From: Palsa-360 sp963710315 | GTDB lineage: Bacteria > Acidobacteriota > Terriglobia > Acidiferrales > UBA7541 | NCBI GenBank assembly: GCA_963710315.1 | Contig: CAVPZW010000004.1 | Span: forward strand, 62,001 to 126,000 | Reading direction: 5' to 3' | Length of the DNA: 64,000 nt | Shown: piece after piece, positions 58,792 through 64,000 of the stretch | How the letters are laid out: the number at the start of each line of letters is the position of its first letter | Position numbering within the stretch: the stretch's first letter is position 1 | The notes under the pieces: model-generated | What the model was told of the DNA's origin: nothing | Databases searched by the model: none | What the model saw: the letters and a program-made list of their open reading frames with translations, nothing else | Made by a program: the position numbers and the translations under genes

Positions 58792-60138
58792 TTACCGCCC
58801 GACCATTCGCTTGAGACCGCTCCAAATTCCCGAGGGCTTTTGGGACCGGCCTTCATCTAATCCAGAGAGAAAAGCGGCTAGCTTGGCGTTCCCCGCATCG
58901 GAAGGCATTCCGTCCCGGATTGCTTCGGCTACGATCCTTTCAGCACGCTGGCGCGAATCCTTGGCCAACGGCTCACCGCTATACCTACAGATGGCCGCGT
59001 AGTTCACTATCGTCTGCAAGTCCTCAGATAGAACCGCACGCACAGTAAAGTCCTCGGCATCACACCCAGGTGGAATCCCGGTTCGAACCTTCTCTAATAA
59101 TGCGCCTACATCCGATATCGCTCGATATCGCTCGTACGAATCGCGCAGAGAAGTCTCATTCGTAGTTGCGATGATTTCCCGTTCCGTAGCGTCGGCGGCG
59201 GTCTTGATTACCTTCATCTCTGGGGCGAAATAGTCGCCAAGCACGGTACACCTTTCCGAGAGATCGAGTGCTTTCTTCAGGAACTCTGACGCCTCTTTGA
59301 CCGTCCATCCGCCCGACAAAGAAAGCCCTCGACGAACAAATGGCCCGTAGCCCTGCATAAAATCCAAAATCTGCCTAAGGTCAGCGATCCGAGCGTCTGT
59401 GACCTGACGGGAAGAAACGATGCGGACTATTGCAGGGAAAAGGGGATTATTCTCCTGACGCTGTAATTGTCGCTCGAACGGGCCCGGCGACTCAGCCCAC
59501 TGGAACGCATCTGCAACCTGGATTGGCGTCTTCATTTCGGGCCCAAAAATCTCTTCCGCCCAGACTCGTCCCGTGCCGAGACGCTCAGCGAGTGGCATTA
59601 GCAGCTCAGCCTTTCGTTCCTCTGGCCACTCGGGCGGGTACATCACGGACACTGCTAAATCTATGTGAAACTTAGCCCAAGGATCATCAATCGGATGCCA
59701 CCGAGTAGAGTCTGGCTCGTGTATTGCGATGCCCGCCCTAAACGCCTCGAAAAGCGCATGCAGCCGAGATTCCAATTTTGGATCAAAGCTTAATAGCAAC
59801 AGAGCGTGGGTTCGGATTTTTTCGGAAATAGCGAGGCCACAGATGCCCTTGGCCATATCTACGAACACGAATAGTTGATAGACTTGAACTGCCAGGTCCA
59901 CATCGGTCTCAAAATCTGCTGGGATTTTCATTGCTTTGGGATGCCACTCTTCGACCGGGTTGAAGGGAGGTCTCCGAGAGACTAGCCGGCGAAGAAGGCA
60001 ATAAGCCGCCAACTGCGGATCAAAAGGGCGCTGAGCAGGAGTGGCCCCTGCTTCTGAAGCGCCAACGATTTGCTTTCCACACTTCGAGCAGAACTTGGCT
60101 TCTTCCGGGTTCTTTGACCCACAAAATGTGCAATACAT
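58792..60138 (-). CDS. Zinc-ribbon hypothetical protein
   Basis: 448 residues from ATG 60138, which follows GAGG. The N-terminus MYCTFCGSKNPEEAKFCSKC is a complete zinc ribbon (CxxC-x10-11-CxxC). The rest is helical and without a known domain, with WRYxx-free, charged segments such as PPEWPEERKAELLMPLAERL. Members with an N-terminal ribbon and a large unknown body are common in Acidobacteriota. Function unknown. The segment after the ribbon (PFDPQLAAYCLLRRLVSRRP) has no export signal. Confidence 0.65.
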   Translation of the reverse strand: MYCTFCGSKNPEEAKFCSKCGKQIVGASEAGATPAQRPFDPQLAAYCLLRRLVSRRPPFNPVEEWHPKAMKIPADFETDVDLAVQVYQLFVFVDMAKGICGLAISEKIRTHALLLLSFDPKLESRLHALFEAFRAGIAIHEPDSTRWHPIDDPWAKFHIDLAVSVMYPPEWPEERKAELLMPLAERLGTGRVWAEEIFGPEMKTPIQVADAFQWAESPGPFERQLQRQENNPLFPAIVRIVSSRQVTDARIADLRQILDFMQGYGPFVRRGLSLSGGWTVKEASEFLKKALDLSERCTVLGDYFAPEMKVIKTAADATEREIIATTNETSLRDSYERYRAISDVGALLEKVRTGIPPGCDAEDFTVRAVLSEDLQTIVNYAAICRYSGEPLAKDSRQRAERIVAEAIRDGMPSDAGNAKLAAFLSGLDEGRSQKPSGIWSGLKRMVGR

Positions 60139-60236
60139 GGATGCCTCTACTGGCAAGGTAATATACAACAACATTCCCGGTCAGGTGACTGATGGTTGCT
60201 ACAATGACAACAGCCGCACCGAACCGGGAGGACAGG

Positions 60237-60445
60237 GCGGGTGGCCCGCCCTTTCGCTATTCACGGAATCGTCTGTACTCCACACCTTTTAATACTAATC
60301 TCGCACGTCTGCTCACGGTTAAGATTCCGAACTTTGGGTGGGCGGGTGGCCCGCCCTTTCGCGATCCAAGGAATCGTCTGTACTCCACACTTTTTAATAC
60401 TAATCTCGCACGTCTGCTCACGGCTAAGATTTTGAACTTTGGGTG
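60237..60445 (+). repeat. Tandem 104-bp repeat, two copies
   Basis: Two copies (60237-60340 and 60341-60445) of a unit starting GGCGGGTGGCCCGCCCTTTC and ending GAACTTTGGGTG, differing at only a few positions. Each unit contains the small palindrome GGGCGGGTGGCCCGCCC. It lies 100 bases upstream of the zinc-ribbon gene start. Confidence 0.85.
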
Positions 60446-60552
60446 CCCCGTCCTTGACGCTCTTCAAGGGCGGGGCTTTTGCTTCGACTTGCCACGCGTA
60501 GAGGGACAGACGAAAGAGCCCCGCCCTACAAAACTCGTAGAACGGGGCACCT
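60442..60552. repeat. Nested palindrome after the tandem repeat
   Basis: The outer arms GGTGCCCCGT and ACGGGGCACC enclose inner arms AGGGCGGGGCTTTT and AGAGCCCCGCCCT. GGGCCACCCGCCCTT at about 60576 is an inverted piece of the tandem unit. The whole block 60237-60592 is therefore a compound repeat element. Confidence 0.7.
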
Positions 60553-60730
60553 TAAATTCTAATTCAAAGGCCGGGCCACCCGCCCTTCATAGTTGAGGCA
60601 GTGGTCGGTCAGTTCTATCGGTCATTCTGGATGGTTACCCTTACCGGTTCTGTAAGGATTTCCAGGGGCGATATCGTCATGTAAGCGACGCCATCCGATC
60701 GTCATTGCGCATCGCGAGATTTGCCTTTTG

Positions 60731-61834
60731 CTATTTCCCGATTTCTACAGCCTGAAACGTGCTGAGATCCGGCTTCAGCCTGGGATTTGGATTCTTAGCC
60801 GTGGGCGGTACAGGGTCATTTTTCTCTGTGCCGATGGTGAAGATGTGGTGGGTTTTCGAATCTAGCGCAACAGTCCGAGCGCCGTAGATGGTCTTGACGG
60901 TCGCAACCAAACTGATCTTGTCCGGTGAATCCGCATGGAAAATGTAAGTTGCTCCGCTTTTGCCGTCTCCGCTGTCACGGCAAGTCGCATACACATTGCC
61001 CGTGTCCGGATCGAAAACGTCCCCGTCTACCCCAATGGCTATGGGGGCCGATGCTACAACTTTGCCGCTGTCTGCGTTCATGACAAGCATCACGCCCGGA
61101 GCGGCGGGTCCCTTGCCACGACAGCCGACGTACAGGCGACGATTCGCTTTGTCCATCGTCATAGCAACCGGCGCATCGCATCCGGGAGTGGGCCATTTGT
61201 TCTTGATAGTGAGTTTCATAGCGTCGTACTCGATCACTTGCCCCTTATCCTCGTAATCCTGGAAGATGCTGCCCTTGCCATCGGCAGCTGCCGCCTCCGG
61301 GTTAGCGTTGAAAGCCATGCTCCCTACAACTTTCGCTGTAGCTGCGTCCACCACGGTCAGGTTCATTCCGTCCCCGTTATTGACGTACACGCGCTTGGTG
61401 AACGGATCGTAGATGAGCGAATCAGTATCGATGCTGTTCGATTTCATGGACGAGGTTAGCTTCAACGTCTTCAAATCGAAAACGTAGATGGTGCCTTCTT
61501 GCTCGGTCTTATTGCCGGTCACAAATCCACGATTGAATTCGGACGCCACCGCCACGCCATGCAGCCCGTTCATGCCCTGGATGTCCCCGACCATCTTGCC
61601 CGAATCCGCATCGAGGACCATGATGTGTGTGCCGCGAGGTATGTAAACACGGCGGGCAGCCGAATCCACCGTCACATAGTCCCAGCCCCCTTCGCCTCCG
61701 AGGGGTATGGTTCGGATCACTCGAAAGCCGGAATTCTGCGGGGCGGCCAGAAATACACGAGGGGAGAGCAGTACACAACAAATCGCGAGAACTGTTATCC
61801 AACACCAAACTCTGAGGAATCGACTGAGTGACAT
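60731..61834 (-). CDS. Secreted YncE/YVTN beta-propeller protein
   Basis: 367 residues from ATG 61834, seven bases after GGAGG. Residues ~8-32 are a signal peptide. The mature protein has seven or so repeated blades of the type VTVDSAARRVYIPRGTHIMV, LIYDPFTKRVYVNNGDGMNL and MTMDKANRRLYVGCRGKGPA, as in YncE-like 40-residue YVTN propellers. These are periplasmic or surface proteins that bind ligands or DNA. It stands alone between repeat-rich regions. Confidence 0.8.
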   Translation of the reverse strand: MSLSRFLRVWCWITVLAICCVLLSPRVFLAAPQNSGFRVIRTIPLGGEGGWDYVTVDSAARRVYIPRGTHIMVLDADSGKMVGDIQGMNGLHGVAVASEFNRGFVTGNKTEQEGTIYVFDLKTLKLTSSMKSNSIDTDSLIYDPFTKRVYVNNGDGMNLTVVDAATAKVVGSMAFNANPEAAAADGKGSIFQDYEDKGQVIEYDAMKLTIKNKWPTPGCDAPVAMTMDKANRRLYVGCRGKGPAAPGVMLVMNADSGKVVASAPIAIGVDGDVFDPDTGNVYATCRDSGDGKSGATYIFHADSPDKISLVATVKTIYGARTVALDSKTHHIFTIGTEKNDPVPPTAKNPNPRLKPDLSTFQAVEIGK

Positions 61835-62110
61835 TTGTGCCTCCATTTAACTTAAAGTCTTAAGCGGGTAAACCGGATCAAGTATGATCAGGACATGCAT
61901 GGCTACCTAACTCCGATGAGAGCACAGCAAGCTGAAAATAACCTGAAATAGCCTGTTTATAATTCGGAAAGGGAATGTTTGTATAAAGGGTATTGCCGCG
62001 CACGATACGATTCGTGCGATAAGGATACTCCCACGTCCCCAGAACTCTGCTCGGAAACCGACTTCCAGATGACCGTAAGACGGCATGTCAATTATATGCC
62101 CTCTATTTGT

Positions 62111-62176
62111 CCCAAACCCATGTTGAATCTTTCCAGCCTTCCAGGCTGTAATCCGACATGCACTGGTCGGTGAGGG
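62111..62176 (-). repeat. Duplicate of the hpaB 3' end (copy 2)
   Basis: 66 bases identical to 62914-62979. On the minus strand they encode the last residues LTDQCMSDYSLEGWKDSTWV, followed by WDK and a stop at 62107. It has no gene upstream in this copy: only the extreme 3' end of an hpaB-like gene is present. Confidence 0.9.
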
Positions 62177-62227
62177 ACAACTCGCGTGGAGGATTCCGAG
62201 TCACGGAGATAATTGCGGCGTTGAAAA

Positions 62228-62280
62228 AACAGATCGCTCACCGCCGTCCCCAAAATTCGGGGCCGGGTTCGGGATGACAT
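62228..62280 (+). repeat. Degenerate copy of the GIY-YIG flanking repeat
   Basis: AACAGATCGCTCACC and CCGGGTTCGGGATGACA match the right-hand inverted repeat at 62736-62791 at both ends, with a changed centre (CCCCAAAATTCGGGG). It shows that the flanking sequence is itself a dispersed repeat. Confidence 0.65.
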
Positions 62281-62369
62281 TAATGGTGACTGGAGCGTAA
62301 TCGTTGTATTATGCGATGAGACGAATCTGCAAAATACGGATGGCTGACTACCAGCGCCGTACGCATTGG

Positions 62370-62791
62370 TTGTCATCCCGAACCCGGTCGCCTGGGTTTG
62401 GCGAACGGGTGAGGGATCTGCTGTTTGACTCCGGAATCGCAAAATGAGCCACACGTATTGGATTTACATTCTAGCCAGCCGGTCCCGAAACATGTACGCC
62501 GGCGTAACCAACGACCTCCGGCGCCGGATGATAGAACACCGGCAGGGACTCGTCCTTGGTTTTACCTCCCGATACAAAATCTTCCGGCTTGTTCATTGCG
62601 AACAGTTTGCGGACATTCGTGACGCGATCGCGCGTGAAAAAGAGATCAAGGGGTGGCGCAGAGAAAAGAAAATCTGGCTGATTGAAGGGAAAAATCCTAC
62701 CTGGCAGGACCTTGCGGAGAGTTTTGCGCCAACCGAACAGCAGATCCCTCACCCGTTCGCCAAACCCGGGCGACCGGGTTCGGGATGACAA
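62370..62791. mobile_element. Putative mobile unit: GIY-YIG gene within 56-bp inverted repeats
   Basis: The left arm 62370-62425 (TTGTCATCCCGAACCCGGTC at its outer end) and the right arm 62736-62791 are inverted copies over 56 bases with a single mismatch. The nuclease gene lies between them and its last ~17 codons are read from the right arm. A third degenerate arm lies at 62228. Terminal inverted repeats around a single nuclease gene look like a minimal mobile or nuclease-maintained unit; movement is inferred, not shown. Confidence 0.65.
62444..62788 (+). CDS. GIY-YIG nuclease
   Basis: 114 residues. The N-terminal YWIYILASRSRNMYAGVTND contains the two strands of the GIY-YIG fold (YIL and YAG), followed by LRRRMIEHRQG with the catalytic Arg region and DAIAREKEIKGWRREKKIWL with the conserved Glu and Lys/Trp. 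This is the small UPF0213-like single-domain form. The C-terminal tail PHPFAKPGRPGSG comes from the inverted repeat and is not a native family ending. The start ATG 62444 follows the left arm by 18 bases. Confidence 0.85.
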   Translation: MSHTYWIYILASRSRNMYAGVTNDLRRRMIEHRQGLVLGFTSRYKIFRLVHCEQFADIRDAIAREKEIKGWRREKKIWLIEGKNPTWQDLAESFAPTEQQIPHPFAKPGRPGSG

Positions 62792-62905
62792 CTCGGGTGG
62801 TGATGAGTGTGGCTGAATTTGCAGTGCGCTCCAGAACATTGCCGGAGATTCCGGCAATTCACTGTCCTTGTTTCAGCAGACGGGAACAGAGGTCAACTGG
62901 CTGTC

Positions 62906-64000
62906 CTACTTCTCCCAAACCCATGTTGAATCTTTCCAGCCTTCCAGGCTGTAATCCGACATGCACTGGTCGGTGAGGGCGATGCACTGGTCTAGGATTC
63001 CGCTTTTTTGCGCGCCGGTTAGGATGTCCAGGCGAATTTGCTCGTGGTTTCCGGAATAATTGATTTCGTATAGTTCGTGGCGGGCGCCGAATTCGGTGCC
63101 GATGGCGTCCCAGATTAGTTTGAAAAGCTTGATGCGTTCGGCGGCGCTGGCGGATGCGCCGCGATAATATTTTTCGAGCAGCGGCGCGAGATCGGGATTC
63201 AGAAAATCCTTGTAGCTGGAGGGAGACATGAGCAGGCTGCCGCCCAGAAATTTCTCGAAGATGTGGCGAACGGCGGGCCAGCACTGCGTGCAGAACAGGC
63301 GCATGGTGTAGGCGTATTCCTGCCTGGGCACCACCGTGCCGCCCGGCGCGCTTTCCGGATCGTGGCACATGGCCGCGGTCATTCCCCAGAGCAGATTTCT
63401 CCAGCCGATAATTTCGCCGAGCGCGGCCTGCACGCCGCGAAAGGCGTCCGTGCCGTTGGTCTCGATGCCCTTGGCAAAGAGGCCCACCATCAGGTCCAGC
63501 TTCACGGCGAGCCGCGACGTGGCTTGAAAGGTGTAGCGATTGACGAAGCGGGAATGCCCGTAAAAACTGTTGGCGCGTTGGGGATCGCGGTAGACCAGAA
63601 CGTTTTCCCAGGGAATAAAAGCGTTTTCAAAAATGAGCACGGCGTCGTTCTCATCGAAGCGGCTGGAGAGCGGGTAGTCGAAGGGGCTGTGGGCATTCTG
63701 TTCGTAGGAGGCGCGGCAAATGAGCTTCACGCCGGGCGTATCCATCGGCGCGATGAACACCACGGCGAAGTCGCGTGCCTTTTCCTTGTCCAGGGTGGTG
63801 GCATTGGTTTGCGCCACGAACGTGGCATGGGTCATGGCCGAGCCTGTGCCCAGCATTTTTGCTCCGCTGACCACCATGCCGTCGTCTCTCTCTTTCACGA
63901 CGTGCACGAAGACGTCGCCGACTTCGTGTACTGGGCGGCCGCGATCGATGGGCGGATTGATGAGGCAGTGATTGAGGAAAAGGCATTGCGAGGAATAGCG
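62906..64000 (-). CDS. 4-hydroxyphenylacetate 3-monooxygenase (HpaB) family, 5' end beyond the window
   Basis: At least 364 residues; the frame is open to the right edge, so the N-terminus is missing. VVSGAKMLGTGSAMTHATFV, FAVVFIAPMDTPGVKLICRA and ENAFIPWENVLVYRDPQRAN are hallmarks of FADH2-dependent HpaB/PheA aromatic hydroxylases, which add oxygen to phenolic rings with a separate flavin reductase. SSYKDFLNPDLAPLLEKYYR ends the acyl-CoA-dehydrogenase-like fold. It fits the other aromatic-type catabolic genes in the window. Some relatives are 4-hydroxybutyryl-CoA dehydratases, but the Cys/His cluster motif of those is not seen here. Confidence 0.88.
   Translation of the reverse strand, partial: RYSSQCLFLNHCLINPPIDRGRPVHEVGDVFVHVVKERDDGMVVSGAKMLGTGSAMTHATFVAQTNATTLDKEKARDFAVVFIAPMDTPGVKLICRASYEQNAHSPFDYPLSSRFDENDAVLIFENAFIPWENVLVYRDPQRANSFYGHSRFVNRYTFQATSRLAVKLDLMVGLFAKGIETNGTDAFRGVQAALGEIIGWRNLLWGMTAAMCHDPESAPGGTVVPRQEYAYTMRLFCTQCWPAVRHIFEKFLGGSLLMSPSSYKDFLNPDLAPLLEKYYRGASASAAERIKLFKLIWDAIGTEFGARHELYEINYSGNHEQIRLDILTGAQKSGILDQCIALTDQCMSDYSLEGWKDSTWVWEK
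62914..62979 (-). repeat. Duplicate of the hpaB 3' end (copy 1, within the gene)
   Basis: 66 bases identical to 62111-62176, here in the true 3' end of the HpaB-like gene, eight bases before its stop. The two copies bracket 737 bases that hold the GIY-YIG unit. Confidence 0.9.

Overview
The window looks like chromosomal DNA of an Acidobacteriota-type bacterium (inference). The evidence is the compact argR-argCBDFGH operon, the many dispersed palindromic intergenic repeats whose stems read GGCTTCAGCC, and a protein that carries an IF-2 N-terminal module of the acidobacterial style. No rRNA, CRISPR array or phage structural gene was found.

Positions 1 to about 18,692 are the right-hand part of an integrated genetic element. 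It carries a tyrosine recombinase (313-1620), a protein joining a ribbon-helix-helix-like part to an IF2_N-like module, an XRE regulator with a candidate operator, a block of small minus-strand genes, an HU-like protein, an HNH-type protein and a replication initiator with internal 21-bp iterons. It also carries three untracked microproteins with good ribosome binding sites. Its main cargo is a tight six-gene operon on the minus strand (17,475 to 12,540): Dcm cytosine methyltransferase, GHKL ATPase, unknown, DUF6339-like, unknown, Vsr endonuclease. This is the best candidate here for a poorly described defence system. The element ends at a 47-bp 3' fragment of a tRNA-Asn gene (18,646-18,692). 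The intact tRNA and the other junction must lie left of the window.

From 19 to 30.9 kb come catabolic genes (a secreted alpha/beta hydrolase, an MFS transporter, tcuB-tcuA, a TPP enzyme), a HEPN-like protein, tRNA-Met, a secreted protein made of 13-residue repeats, two membrane proteins and tilS. From 31 to 44 kb lie housekeeping genes (ftsH, gatB, a bcp-type peroxiredoxin, thiI), a YXWGXW-type secreted protein, an MFS/amidohydrolase pair, and a patch (39.5-43.05 kb) in which three genes carry single-base frameshifts. From 44 to 53.2 kb is arginine biosynthesis: argJ, then argR-C-B-D-F-G-H plus an N-acetyltransferase, nearly all with overlapping start and stop codons and a probable ARG box upstream.

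From 53.4 to 64 kb come a two-GAF sigma-54 activator, a STAS-like protein, an ECF-type sigma factor, a class I fumarase, a zinc-ribbon protein, a secreted beta-propeller protein, and a GIY-YIG nuclease gene bounded by 56-bp near-perfect inverted repeats. That gene sits between two copies of the 3' end of an hpaB-like gene which runs off the right edge. Palindromic repeats occupy many intergenic gaps, mostly between convergent genes.
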